From assembly GCA_020849725.1 (NCBI GenBank), contig JADLAZ010000041.1, positions 1 to 16,484 of the forward strand: DNA of 16,484 nucleotides. Reading direction: 5' to 3'. Source of the stretch: Chloroflexota bacterium. GTDB lineage: Bacteria; Chloroflexota; Chloroflexia; Thermomicrobiales; JADLAZ01. A program made the translations under genes and the position numbers. Below the pieces are notes generated by a model that was given only the letters and a program-made list of their open reading frames with translations, was not told where the DNA came from and did not search any database. This document shows positions 1 to 7,635 of the stretch, piece after piece. The first letter of the stretch is position 1, and the number at the start of each line of letters is the position of its first letter.

Positions 1-88
1 AAGTGCGCCGCGACCGTCCCCTCGTCATCGTGGCGTAGTTGTACGACGTCCCTCCGAGAAATGCAACGCACGCCCGGCCGTGATCGGC
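1..88. other. Window edge downstream of dnaG
   Basis: There is no assignable gene in the first 88 bases. On the minus strand an ATG at 28-26 opens a frame that runs off the window edge (MTRGRSRRT). A GGAGGG lies 21 bases upstream of it, too far for a normal ribosome binding site. In many bacteria a primary sigma factor gene follows dnaG, but nothing visible here identifies rpoD. A 5-bp inverted repeat GGCCG/CGGCC at 76-89 overlaps the dnaG stop and lacks a T tract. Confidence 0.3.
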
Positions 89-1972
89 CTACGAGTCACG
101 GGTGCGGATATCGCGGAAGTAGGGGCTAGGACGCGGGTAGTAGCGATGGTGCCGGTCGGCGCCAACCAGCTCGGCCAGATGACCGAGGATCTCGTCGCGC
201 GGTGGCCCATCGCCGCCCGTTTCGACGTCGCGCAGCAACGTCTGCCAGTACTCGCGCGCACGCTCGTCGTGGCGGCGGCGAACGTTCTTGAGCGTCTCGA
301 CCGCCTCCTCGCGCGCGCGCGCCGGGGGCAACTCCGCCTGGTGGCGCAGCCGCTCCACGAGTTCGGTCACCCGGCCGGCGAGTGCGTCGTCCAAGCTCGT
401 CGCCAGGGCGGTTGTGGCCGCCGCCCCCCCCGTCACCAGGCGCTCGCGCAGTGCCGTCCAGACGAGCCGGTTGCGCACGTCCGTGAAGTCGGTGTCCTCC
501 ACCCGGTCGGCCAGGCCGAGCGCGACCTCAGGATAGCGGAGCAGCAGCCCCAGCAGGTAGTCCTCCACCGGAGCCGCCTGACGCGCGGTCGCGGCCTCCT
601 CCCGGACAGACTGGCGAGCCACCCGCAACGCGCGCTTCGCCACCTCGTTGACAATGACCCGGTCGTCCAGCCCAAGGCGACGGCCAAGCTGGTTCGCGTA
701 GTGGGCGACGATCACCGGGTCACCGATCTCGCGCAGCACTGGCACGACCTGATCGACGATCTGCCGCTTGGCGGCCGGCTGACCGAGGTCTGCGCCGGCC
801 AGCAACGCCTCGATCATGAAGTCGATCAGCGGCCGCGCGCCATCGACCAGCCCCGGCCAGGCGGCGGCATCCCGGCGCAGCAGGCTGTCGGGGTCTTCGC
901 CAGCCGGCAGCGGCATGATCCGGATGTCGGCGTTCAGCCGCCGCTGAAAGTCGATCAGCCCCCGCCCGTCGATCACCGGCGCCACGTCGTCGGCGAGCGC
1001 CTGGCGCAGCGTGGCAATACCGCGCAGCGTGGCTAGTTGGCCGGCGGCGTCGGCATCAAGCGCCAGCACCAGCCGGCGTGTGAGCGGCTTGAGTGAGCCA
1101 ACCTGCGCTTCGGTCAGCGCCGTGCCCATCGTCGCGACCACATTGGCGTGGCCGCACTGGTGCGCCATCAGCGCATCGACGTAGCCCTCGACGATCACCA
1201 CCTGATCGGCGCGCTTGATGTCGGCCGCCGCCAGGTCGAGACCGTAGAGGAGGTGGCTCTTGTCAAAAATGGCGCTCTGGGCACTGTTCAGGTACTTCGG
1301 CTGCCCATCGCCGACGATCCGACCGCCGAAGCCACGGATGCGCCCCTCGCGATCCCGAATCGGAAATATCAGGCGACCGCGGAACCGGTCGTAAATCCGG
1401 CCGCGCTCGGCCTGCTCGCTCAGCAGGCCCGCCTCGGTGGCCGTCGCCTCGGGAATCTCCCGCTCGCGCAGGTGGGTGCGCAGCGTGTCCCACGAGTCCG
1501 GCGCGTAGCCCAGGCCGAACATCTCGACACTGGTCCGCGCTATGCCACGTCGCTCCAGGCTGTCGCGTCCCGGCGCGCCGGCGCTGGCGTGCAACAACAG
1601 ATGCTGGAAGAACGCCGCTGCGATAGCAGTTGCGTCAAGCAACTGCTGGCGATGGGCGTCGATGGCCGGCTCGCCGCCGGTGCGCCGGCTCAGCTCGACG
1701 CCAGTTTGCTCGGCCAAGCGGCCCAGCGCGCCGGGGAAGTCCAGCCCCTCCATCTTCATCAGGAACGAGAACGCATCACCGTTCTGACCGCACCCGAAGC
1801 AGTGGAAACTCTGGGTCTCAGGGTAGACGACGAACGACGGCGTCTTCTCCTGGTGGAAAGGGCAGCAGGCCTTGTAGGTGCGCCCCGCCTTCTTGAGCGG
1901 CACGTGCCGGTTGATCAGATCGACGATGTCGACCCGCTCGCGCACGCGCTCGATCTCGCTGCTTGCCGCCAT
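89..1972 (-). CDS. dnaG: DNA primase DnaG
   Basis: This gene encodes the replicative primase, which makes RNA primers for DNA polymerase at the fork together with the DnaB helicase. The 627-residue product begins with a CHC2 zinc-binding domain (C37-P-F-H40, then C58 and C61), followed by the primase catalytic core. The TOPRIM motifs are E262 in VEGYVDA and D306/D308 in LALDADAAG. The C-terminal part (from about residue 460, VEDYLLGLLLRYPE) looks like the helicase-interaction domain. Length is normal for the family. I chose the ATG at 1972 because it puts DIVDLI at residue 15, as in other DnaG proteins; AGGTGG lies just upstream. A GTG at 2011 would add 13 residues without a convincing ribosome binding site. 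The gene lies 77 bases downstream of the PPOX gene on the same strand and may be co-transcribed with it. Confidence 0.97.
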   Translation of the reverse strand: MAASSEIERVRERVDIVDLINRHVPLKKAGRTYKACCPFHQEKTPSFVVYPETQSFHCFGCGQNGDAFSFLMKMEGLDFPGALGRLAEQTGVELSRRTGGEPAIDAHRQQLLDATAIAAAFFQHLLLHASAGAPGRDSLERRGIARTSVEMFGLGYAPDSWDTLRTHLREREIPEATATEAGLLSEQAERGRIYDRFRGRLIFPIRDREGRIRGFGGRIVGDGQPKYLNSAQSAIFDKSHLLYGLDLAAADIKRADQVVIVEGYVDALMAHQCGHANVVATMGTALTEAQVGSLKPLTRRLVLALDADAAGQLATLRGIATLRQALADDVAPVIDGRGLIDFQRRLNADIRIMPLPAGEDPDSLLRRDAAAWPGLVDGARPLIDFMIEALLAGADLGQPAAKRQIVDQVVPVLREIGDPVIVAHYANQLGRRLGLDDRVIVNEVAKRALRVARQSVREEAATARQAAPVEDYLLGLLLRYPEVALGLADRVEDTDFTDVRNRLVWTALRERLVTGGAAATTALATSLDDALAGRVTELVERLRHQAELPPARAREEAVETLKNVRRRHDERAREYWQTLLRDVETGGDGPPRDEILGHLAELVGADRHHRYYPRPSPYFRDIRTRDS

Positions 1973-2049
1973 GCCACCTGGCCCCGTTTCCATCGACCGT
2001 GGACGCCGCACGAGAACAACGAACGGAGCTGCCCGCCGGTACCAGCGCG

Positions 2050-2469
2050 TCAGTGGCCGCGCACACCCGTCGGCGTCACCCAGATCGCCACACTATAGGC
2101 CGCGGCAAAGCTCGCCGGCGTCATGCCGATGCGCCCAATAGCGGCGCGGTATTTGGTCAGGTAGGCCGTCGCCTCGTCGGCCGGCGGCTGCTCCGGATCC
2201 AGTGAAGCAACGCCGGCAAAGACGATCACGTCGTCACCATCGACGGAGCAGTTACAGTGGAGGCTCACCCACTGATTGAGGGCAATGTTGCGCAGCTTGG
2301 GTGTGCCGGGCTGACTGTAGACCAGAAACCGCCCACCGTCCCAGAGAAACCAGACCGGACTGGGCAGTGGCCGGCCGCTGGGCGCGACCGTCGTTAGCCA
2401 GATTACCTCATCTGCCGCGAGGCGCCGCGCCAGGCGGGCGCCGAACTCGGTCGTCTGGTCGATGTTCAT
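2050..2469 (-). CDS. PPOX-class F420/flavin-dependent enzyme (Rv3369-like)
   Basis: The 139-residue protein has the split-barrel fold signature of the pyridoxamine 5'-phosphate oxidase superfamily. The run IWLTTVAPSGRPLPSPVWFLWDGGRFLVYS is split here as IWLTTVAPSGRP, LPSPVWFLWDGG and RFLVYS, and is followed by TPKLRNIALNQWVSLHCN. This pattern matches the probable F420-dependent subgroup around Mycobacterium Rv3369. Such proteins bind F420 or a flavin and reduce small molecules, but the substrate cannot be read from the sequence. The ATG at 2469 follows GGAGG with a 5-base spacer. The product is cytoplasmic, with no signal peptide. It is divergent from the Ldh_2 gene and upstream of dnaG. F420 versus FMN is undecided. 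Confidence 0.85.
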   Translation of the reverse strand: MNIDQTTEFGARLARRLAADEVIWLTTVAPSGRPLPSPVWFLWDGGRFLVYSQPGTPKLRNIALNQWVSLHCNCSVDGDDVIVFAGVASLDPEQPPADEATAYLTKYRAAIGRIGMTPASFAAAYSVAIWVTPTGVRGH

Positions 2470-2515
2470 GGTGTCCTCCGCCTGTCGCGCCTGCCGGCAT
2501 CACTGGCCTACGGCG

Positions 2516-2521
2516 ATTCTA
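2516..2521 (-). promoter_or_regulatory. Possible -10 box for PPOX gene
   Basis: On the minus strand TAGAAT (5 of 6 matches to TATAAT) lies 47 bases upstream of the PPOX ATG. No good -35 hexamer sits 16-18 bases further upstream, so the call is weak. It lies only 7 bases from the -35 of the plus-strand promoter, so the two promoters would overlap. Confidence 0.3.
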
Positions 2522-2528
2522 CCGGCAA

Positions 2529-2557
2529 TTGACGGCGCGCGGTCCGTGGCGTACAAC
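2529..2557 (+). promoter_or_regulatory. Sigma70-type promoter for Ldh_2-GGT operon
   Basis: TTGACG at 2529-2534 and TACAAC at 2552-2557 are separated by exactly 17 bases. They match the housekeeping consensus 5/6 and 4/6. Transcription would begin near 2564, leaving a leader of about 50 bases before the ATG at 2614, which has an AGGAGG site 6 bases upstream. Confidence 0.55.
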
Positions 2558-2613
2558 CAGCGGCAATCCGCCGGCGCCGCACGCCGGCCACGAGTGAACC
2601 CAGGAGGCTTGCC

Positions 2614-3654
2614 ATGCCAGTGGCTTCTGCCGACCGACTCCGCGCCATGACCGAGACCGTCTTCCAGGCCGCCGGTGCCACACCGTCGATCGCTGCCTCG
2701 GTCGCCGACGCCCTGATCCTGGCCAATCTGGCCGGGCACGACTCCCATGGCGTCATGCGCATCCCCGCCTACTGCGGCCAGATCAAACGCGGCCAACTCA
2801 AGCCGGCGGTCGAGCCAGTGGTCGTTAAGCGGCGCGGTGCCACCGCGCTCATCGACGGCCAGGACGGCTTCGGCCAGTTAGCCGGCCGACTCGCCACCGA
2901 TGAGGCGGTGGCACTGGCGCGGACGCAGGGCGCGGCTGCCGTCGGTGTCGTCAATTGCATGCACGTTGGCCGGTTGGGTGAGTATCCGGAGCGCGCCGCG
3001 CGCCAGGGTGTGCTCCTGCTCGTGACGGCCGGCAGCATCGGCAATCCTGGCGCGCGCGTCGCGCCCTTTGGCGGACGCGCGGGCGTCCTGGGTACTAACC
3101 CGTTCGCGATCGGCCTGCCGGCCGGACAGCGCCCGGCGATGATCGTCGACTTCGCGACGACTGTCATCGCTGGCGGCAAGGTGGAGGTCGCCCGCGCCAA
3201 GGGTGTCGACGTGCCAGCCGGGGCGCTCCTCAACAAGCACGGCCAGCCGACGACAAACCCGAATGATCTCGCCGATGGCGGCACGATGTTGACCTTTGGC
3301 GGTCACAAAGGCTTCGGCCTGGCGATGGCCGCCGCCGCACTGTCGCAAGGCGTCACCGGCGAGTTGAGTCTGCCGGGCGGGCCATCGCCGATGGGCTTCT
3401 TCCTGTGGGCGGTCAACACCAGCACGTTTACCGCGGCCGCTGACTACGGGCAGCGCGTCGACTGGATGATCGACCAGGTGAAGGCGGTGCCGCCGGCGGA
3501 TGGCGTGGCCGAGGTGCTGGTTCCTGGTGAGCCAGAGCGGCGGGAGCGCTCCCGCCGCGAGCAGGCGGGTGTGCCGGTGCCCGACGCGACCTGGCGCGAG
3601 ATCAAGCGCACCGCCACCGAGCTAGGCGTGCCGGAGGCCGTGCCGAACCTGTAG
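2614..3654 (+). CDS. Ldh_2 family (malate/L-lactate/ureidoglycolate) dehydrogenase
   Basis: The product is an NAD(P)-dependent 2-hydroxyacid oxidoreductase of the Ldh_2 (MDH/LDH type 2) family, unrelated to Rossmann-fold lactate dehydrogenases. The 346 residues show GHDSHGVMRIPAY (41-53), the GFGQ segment (85-88), NCMHVGRLGEY with the family histidine H117, LGTNP (159-163), DFATTVIAGGK (179-189) and GGHKGFGLAM (229-238). The protein is full length for the family. AGGAGG lies 6 bases before the ATG. The HxGRLGxY form points to the hydroxycarboxylate dehydrogenase branch rather than ureidoglycolate dehydrogenase, but the substrate is not decidable. It is the first gene of a probable three-gene plus-strand operon. 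One oddity is that the usual acidic residue in the helix after GGHKG(Y/F)GL appears to be alanine. Confidence 0.9.
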   Translation: MPVASADRLRAMTETVFQAAGATPSIAASVADALILANLAGHDSHGVMRIPAYCGQIKRGQLKPAVEPVVVKRRGATALIDGQDGFGQLAGRLATDEAVALARTQGAAAVGVVNCMHVGRLGEYPERAARQGVLLLVTAGSIGNPGARVAPFGGRAGVLGTNPFAIGLPAGQRPAMIVDFATTVIAGGKVEVARAKGVDVPAGALLNKHGQPTTNPNDLADGGTMLTFGGHKGFGLAMAAAALSQGVTGELSLPGGPSPMGFFLWAVNTSTFTAAADYGQRVDWMIDQVKAVPPADGVAEVLVPGEPERRERSRREQAGVPVPDATWREIKRTATELGVPEAVPNL

Positions 3655-3767
3655 CCGCCGGCCGGGCGCAGGCTACACCGGTAGCGAACGGCAGTGGTCG
3701 GTCATCCGCCCTGGTTCCGCCCGAGCCGGATCGATGCGCGGCGACAAGAGATCGGGAGCGCAGCGCC

Positions 3768-5477
3768 GTGATCCGCAGCACCATGATCGCCAGCCGCAGC
3801 GAGGTCGTCGCCGAGCGCGGCGTCGTGGCCGGTGGCCATCCGGCCGAGGTGGAGGCTGGCGTGCGCATGCTCATGCGTGGCGGCAACGCCATCGACGCGA
3901 TCGTGGCCGCCGCCTTCACCGGTTTTGTGGTCGAGCCGGCCTCCTGCGGCCTGGGTGGCTATGGGCGGCTGGCTGTCGCCATCCCCGGCCAGGATGGCTT
4001 CCTGACAATCGATCACTACGCGCGGGCGCCGCTGCGCGCGTCACCGACCATGTTCCAACCAGACCCGTCGCAGCCGGCCATGTACTACGGCTGGCCGCGC
4101 GTGCTTGGCCAGCGCAATGAGCGCGGCCCGCTAGCGCCGGCGACCCCGGGCGCGGTGGCCGGTCTGTGCGAGGCGCAGGCCCGCCTCGGCCGACTGCCGC
4201 TGGCGGAGGTGATGCAGCCGGCGATCGAGGCCGCTGAGGCCGGGCTGCCGGCCACCTGGAGCATCATTCTCCATCTGGCTGGGCGCCTGTCTGACATCCA
4301 GGCTGAGCCAGATGCAGCGGCGGTGCTGCTGCGCGATGGGACACTGCCGCGCATCGGCGCGCCCGGTGTTCCCGGCGACCGGCTGCGCTTCCCCGGCCTG
4401 GCGACGATGCTCCGCGCCATCGCCCAGTCCGGGCCAGCCGCGTTCTATACAGGGCCAATCGCCGCCGCCATCGAGCGGGCAACGATCGGGCGCGGCGGGC
4501 GGCTGTCGGCGGCCGATCTCGACGCCTACCGGCCCAAAGTGCTGCGCGAACGGCCGGCGCGCTACCGTGACTGGGACTATGTCACTGCTAACGACCAGGT
4601 CGGCGCCGAGGCGCTCTCGATCCTGAACAACTTCGACCTGGCCGCCCTGGGACCGACCAGCGCCGGCTACTACCACCTGGCCGCCGAAGCTTTCGGCCAC
4701 GCCTTCGCCGACAATATGCGGCACTATGGCGACCCCGATGTCACGCGCAGTCCCGTCAATGGTCTGGCCAGTTGCGCCTTCGCCCAGGCGCGAGCGCGCG
4801 ACATCCACCTCGACCGAGCCGCGCCGCGGCCGATCGTGGCCGGCAATCCATGGCCGTTCGACGATGGCGCACTCGCGCCGACGAGCCTGCCGCCGGTGGC
4901 GTCGGTCGGTGGCATTGCCGGCACCAGCCAGATGGTCGCCGCCGATCAGGATGGCATGATCGCCAGCCTGATCACCAGCCTCACCAGCGCCTTCGGCTCG
5001 CTCGTCTACGTGCCCGAGGGGGGCTTCTTTCTCAACAACTGCATGCAGAACTTCGACCCGCGGCCTGAGGCCGCCAACGCCATCGCGCCGGGCAAGATGC
5101 CGATCTTCGCGGTGCCAGCACTGGCGGCTCGTCGCGACGACGGTGCGGCCTTCGGCGCGGCCGGCTCGGGTGGCTACCGCATCCTCAGCGGCGTGCTGCA
5201 CACGTTTCTCAACACGGTCGACTTCGGACTGCCGCTCCAGGCGGCGGTCGACGCGCCGCGGGTACACTGCCAGGGCGAAGCCACCTTTGTGGACGACCGC
5301 ATCAACCCGGCCGTCGTCGAGGCGCTGGCGGCGCTCGGCCACGACATCGTCGTCCAGGCCAGCGAGCCGGGTGCGACACCCTTTGGCCGGGTGTGCGCCG
5401 TCAGCCGCGATCCGAGTACCGGCCGGCTGCATGCAGCGTCGGGACCGGCCTGGGGCAGCGCGGCGGCGGGCTGGTGA
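3768..5477 (+). CDS. Gamma-glutamyltransferase-like Ntn hydrolase
   Basis: The product is a member of the gamma-glutamyltranspeptidase/acylase family, made as a proenzyme that cleaves itself so that a threonine becomes the N-terminal nucleophile. The 569-residue protein aligns with GGT throughout: RGGNAIDAIVAA (37-48), GPAAFYTGPIA, GDPD, then GTSQMVAADQDG, whose T386 is the predicted nucleophile. That gives subunits of about 385 and 184 residues. The oxyanion segment GSGGYRI is also present. The pocket that recognises the gamma-glutamyl group is very different: the position of E. coli Arg114 is Y84, and the Asn, Gln, Asp and Ser-Ser ligands and the PPPSSGG motif are replaced. No signal peptide is visible, so it is probably cytoplasmic. 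The start is GTG at 3768 with GGAG 9 bases upstream; ATG at 3783 is an alternative. The substrate is probably not glutathione. Confidence 0.88.
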   Translation: MIRSTMIASRSEVVAERGVVAGGHPAEVEAGVRMLMRGGNAIDAIVAAAFTGFVVEPASCGLGGYGRLAVAIPGQDGFLTIDHYARAPLRASPTMFQPDPSQPAMYYGWPRVLGQRNERGPLAPATPGAVAGLCEAQARLGRLPLAEVMQPAIEAAEAGLPATWSIILHLAGRLSDIQAEPDAAAVLLRDGTLPRIGAPGVPGDRLRFPGLATMLRAIAQSGPAAFYTGPIAAAIERATIGRGGRLSAADLDAYRPKVLRERPARYRDWDYVTANDQVGAEALSILNNFDLAALGPTSAGYYHLAAEAFGHAFADNMRHYGDPDVTRSPVNGLASCAFAQARARDIHLDRAAPRPIVAGNPWPFDDGALAPTSLPPVASVGGIAGTSQMVAADQDGMIASLITSLTSAFGSLVYVPEGGFFLNNCMQNFDPRPEAANAIAPGKMPIFAVPALAARRDDGAAFGAAGSGGYRILSGVLHTFLNTVDFGLPLQAAVDAPRVHCQGEATFVDDRINPAVVEALAALGHDIVVQASEPGATPFGRVCAVSRDPSTGRLHAASGPAWGSAAAGW

Positions 5478-6238
5478 TGGCGATGGGACAGGGCACGAAG
5501 CTGGCGCTAGACCTGGTGTTTGGCGCGGTCATTCCGATCGCCGTGCTGAACTTCCTGACGACGCCACTCGGCGCGCCGCTCGCCTATGTTGTCGCCGCGC
5601 TCGTGCCGGTCGGTTGGATCGCCGTCGATCTGCTGTTCATCACGCGCGCCTTCAACTTCATCACCAGCTACATCGGCCTGTCGGCAATCGTCAGCGGCGC
5701 GCTCGCCTTCTGGTTCGTCGACGGCCTGCTGTTCGCCCTCAAAGACAGCGCCAGTTTCGCCGTCGCCGTGACGGTCTTCGCCGGTTCTCTGCTCGCCGGC
5801 CGGCCGCTGCTCCAATACTTCTTCGCTCAGGTGGTGCGGCCGGACACGCCCGCGAAGCACGCCACGCTGCACGCGTTTCTGGGGGAGCCGCCGTTGCGCC
5901 GCGCCGTGGTTGCTGGCACAGCCATCGTCGTCGCCGTCAACTTGACCCTGGGCGCGATCAACTTCTGGCTGAACCGAAGCATTGTCGTCGCGCCGTTCGG
6001 CGTGGAGGCGTTCAACCAGCAGGTCGCGCAGGTCAACGCCATCACCCGGCTGCTCTTTCCTGTGCCGAGCATCGCTGGCTTCGCCCTGGCGTTCTATCTC
6101 GTCTTCCGGGCGGCCTATCGGCTGCTGCCGGTCGCGCCGGGCACGCCGGCCTGGGATGCCGACTTCTGGGCGCTGATGGACAAGCGCGCCAGCGATGCCG
6201 GCAGCGCGCCACCGGAGAGCGCGTCGGGCGGTTGGTAG
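5477..6238 (+). CDS. VC0807-family integral membrane protein
   Basis: The 253-residue hydrophobic protein has about six predicted membrane segments (roughly residues 6-25, 32-52, 58-80, 85-105, 138-162 and 185-215). The N-terminal half (DLVFGAVIPIAVLNFL, then a second helix, then FNFITSYIGLSAIVSGALAF) resembles the VC0807 family, whose function is unknown. The ATG at 5477-5479 shares its A with the TGA of the GGT-like gene (TGATG), so translation is probably coupled. GTG at 5474 and ATG at 5483 are possible alternative starts. It is the last gene of the plus-strand group and converges with the DUF4177-like gene. A transport or membrane role linked to the hydrolase is a guess from position only. 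Confidence 0.75.
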   Translation: MAMGQGTKLALDLVFGAVIPIAVLNFLTTPLGAPLAYVVAALVPVGWIAVDLLFITRAFNFITSYIGLSAIVSGALAFWFVDGLLFALKDSASFAVAVTVFAGSLLAGRPLLQYFFAQVVRPDTPAKHATLHAFLGEPPLRRAVVAGTAIVVAVNLTLGAINFWLNRSIVVAPFGVEAFNQQVAQVNAITRLLFPVPSIAGFALAFYLVFRAAYRLLPVAPGTPAWDADFWALMDKRASDAGSAPPESASGGW

Positions 6239-6286
6239 GCGCGGTCACGGGCGCCGCCAGGGACGGAACTGGGACTGCGGAGACGT

Positions 6287-6302
6287 GGCCGGCGCCCCGG
6301 CC
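6287..6302. terminator. Weak GC hairpin between convergent genes
   Basis: GGCCGG, a CGCC loop and CCGGCC form a 6-bp stem extendable by two G-T pairs, in the 67-base gap between two converging genes. There is no T tract on either strand, so intrinsic termination is uncertain. Confidence 0.3.
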
Positions 6303-6305
6303 GTC

Positions 6306-6533
6306 TCAGGCCTTTGGCCGCTTGAAGTACAGGAGGCTGCCGGCGACGCCGGCCATCTCCCAGCCCGAGTCACCAAGCTGGCTCAGGACCCGGCGCACCC
6401 GGACCTGCGTCGCATCGCCGCCATTGGTGGCCGACAGCGCCTTGCGGTCCGGACCGGCCTGGTCCCAGTATTCGACATAGGCATCGGTGGTGTCGGTTGA
6501 CACCACGCACATCTCCCATTTTCGCCGCTCCAC
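6306..6533 (-). CDS. Small DUF4177-like protein
   Basis: The 75-residue product starts MERRKWEMCVV and ends LGDSGWEMAGVAGSLLYFKRPKA. The pattern of an initial KWE strand, a helix with VLSQLG..GWEMAGV and a closing YFKRP is typical of DUF4177 proteins, small alpha/beta proteins of unknown function. A GTG at 6533 is preceded by GGGAGGAG at 6548-6541, 7 bases away, which makes it a much better start than the longer frame opening at 6674. The gene is monocistronic, between the converging VC0807 gene and the divergent PHP gene. Confidence 0.7.
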   Translation of the reverse strand: MERRKWEMCVVSTDTTDAYVEYWDQAGPDRKALSATNGGDATQVRVRRVLSQLGDSGWEMAGVAGSLLYFKRPKA

Positions 6534-6591
6534 GCCCCGTCTCCTCCCAGCGAGTACTCCACCTGCGCGGCGCAGACGCGCCGGAAGGCGT

Positions 6592-6597
6592 ATCATA
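6592..6597 (-). promoter_or_regulatory. Possible -10 box for DUF4177-like gene
   Basis: TATGAT on the minus strand (5 of 6 matches) lies 58 bases upstream of the GTG start. No clear -35 element is present at the usual distance, so the call is tentative. Confidence 0.3.
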
Positions 6598-6711
6598 CTG
6601 GCCGCGCCCGTTGAGAGCGACGGCATGCTGTCGCGTCGGGCGTTGTGCGGCGCGCGGCGCGCCGGTTCGGCCACATCGATCAGTCAGTGCCGTTGGCTCA
6701 GCGGGTTCAGC

Positions 6712-6717
6712 AGGAGG
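6712..6717 (+). promoter_or_regulatory. Shine-Dalgarno site that fixes the PHP gene start
   Basis: AGGAGG sits 6 bases before the GTG at 6724. It selects that codon over the in-frame candidates upstream (from 6487), which would add an arginine-rich, non-homologous extension and overlap the DUF4177-like gene. Confidence 0.85.
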
Positions 6718-6723
6718 TCGTCA

Positions 6724-7623
6724 GTGCAGTCACTCCCGTTCGCGCAGCCGGGTCGCTTCTTCCGTGGCAACCTCCATACCCACTCCACCCGGTCGGACGG
6801 GCGCCTGTCACCAGACGACGTCATGCGGACCTATCGAGACGCCGGCTACGATTTCCTGTCGCTGACCGATCACTTCCTCGACCGGTATGGATTCCCGATC
6901 ACCGACACGACGGGGTTCCGCACGGCGGGGTTTACCACGTTGCTAGGCGCCGAACTGCACGGGCCGCGCACGGAAGTGGGCGAGCGCTGGCATCTGGTGG
7001 CGGTTGGCCTGCCGCTCGACTTCGCCCCCGCGGGCGCCGACGAGACGGGGCCGGCGCTGGCAGCCCGCGCCAGCGAAGCCGGCGCCTTCGTCGGCATCGC
7101 CCATCCCGCCTGGTACAACCTGACGCTAGCTGATGCGCTGACGATCGAGAGCGCCGATGCAGTCGAGGTCTACAACGAGACGTGCGCGCAGGAGAGCGAC
7201 CGTGGCGACAGCTGGCATCTGGCCGATATGATGCTGGCCCGTGGCCGCCGCCTCTCGACCTATGCCGCCGACGACGCCCATTTCGGCGGCCGTGCGGACA
7301 GCCTGGCGGCCTGGGTGCAGGTCAAGGCGGCGGACCTCACGCCGGCGGCGTTGCTCGCCGCGCTCAAGGCTGGTCACTACTACTCCAGTCAGGGACCGAC
7401 GATCGAGTCGATTGAGGTCGACAACGGCACGCTGCGCGTCGCCACGTCGCCGGCCCGCCTCATCGTCGTCAGCGGCCGGGCCGCGGCATCCCGCGTCGTA
7501 CGTGGCCCAGCAGTGATGGAGGCGGCGCTGTCGGTGGAGCCGTTCGCCGGCAGCTACTGTCGCGTGACCGTCATCGATGAGAGCGGCCGGCGGGCCTGGT
7601 CGAACCCGATCTGGCTCGCCTGA
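6724..7623 (+). CDS. PHP-domain metallohydrolase (CehA/McbA-like)
   Basis: The product is a PHP-domain phosphoesterase/hydrolase of the CehA/McbA type, with metal ligands in the standard order: H18-T-H20 with D25 (NLHTHSTRSDG), T48-D49-H50 (LTDH), E77 (AELHG), H127 (GIAHP) and D184-A-H186 (AADDAH). The PHP barrel occupies roughly residues 12-230. The last 70 residues look like a small beta domain (PARLIVVSGRAA...CRVTVIDESG), as in related proteins. Without polymerase or histidinol-phosphatase context the substrate is unknown; the family includes carbaryl and phosphoester hydrolases. The 299-residue protein starts with GTG. It has no signal peptide and is probably cytoplasmic. It converges with the GT87 gene, with 12 bases between the stops. 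Confidence 0.88.
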   Translation: MQSLPFAQPGRFFRGNLHTHSTRSDGRLSPDDVMRTYRDAGYDFLSLTDHFLDRYGFPITDTTGFRTAGFTTLLGAELHGPRTEVGERWHLVAVGLPLDFAPAGADETGPALAARASEAGAFVGIAHPAWYNLTLADALTIESADAVEVYNETCAQESDRGDSWHLADMMLARGRRLSTYAADDAHFGGRADSLAAWVQVKAADLTPAALLAALKAGHYYSSQGPTIESIEVDNGTLRVATSPARLIVVSGRAAASRVVRGPAVMEAALSVEPFAGSYCRVTVIDESGRRAWSNPIWLA

Positions 7624-7635
7624 GTGGCGACCGGC

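Noticed and set aside
76..89. GGCCG/CGGCC hairpin at the end of dnaG as a terminator
   Set aside because: The stem is only 5 bp, it overlaps the stop codon and no T tract follows on the minus strand.
80..1036. A 318-codon plus-strand open frame antisense to dnaG, and a similar one at 1148-2098
   Set aside because: Both are Arg/Gln/Val/His-rich products of high GC and lie wholly over conserved dnaG domains. They show no recognisable motif.
1973..2011. Upstream GTG (2011) or ATG (1993) as the dnaG start
   Set aside because: The added residues are not part of the DnaG N terminus and neither codon has a good ribosome binding site. The ATG at 1972 fits the family.
5143..6480. A 445-codon plus-strand frame across the GGT-like and VC0807 genes
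   Set aside because: It is a +1 shadow made of Arg/Ala/Ser repeats, and it overlaps two well-supported genes.
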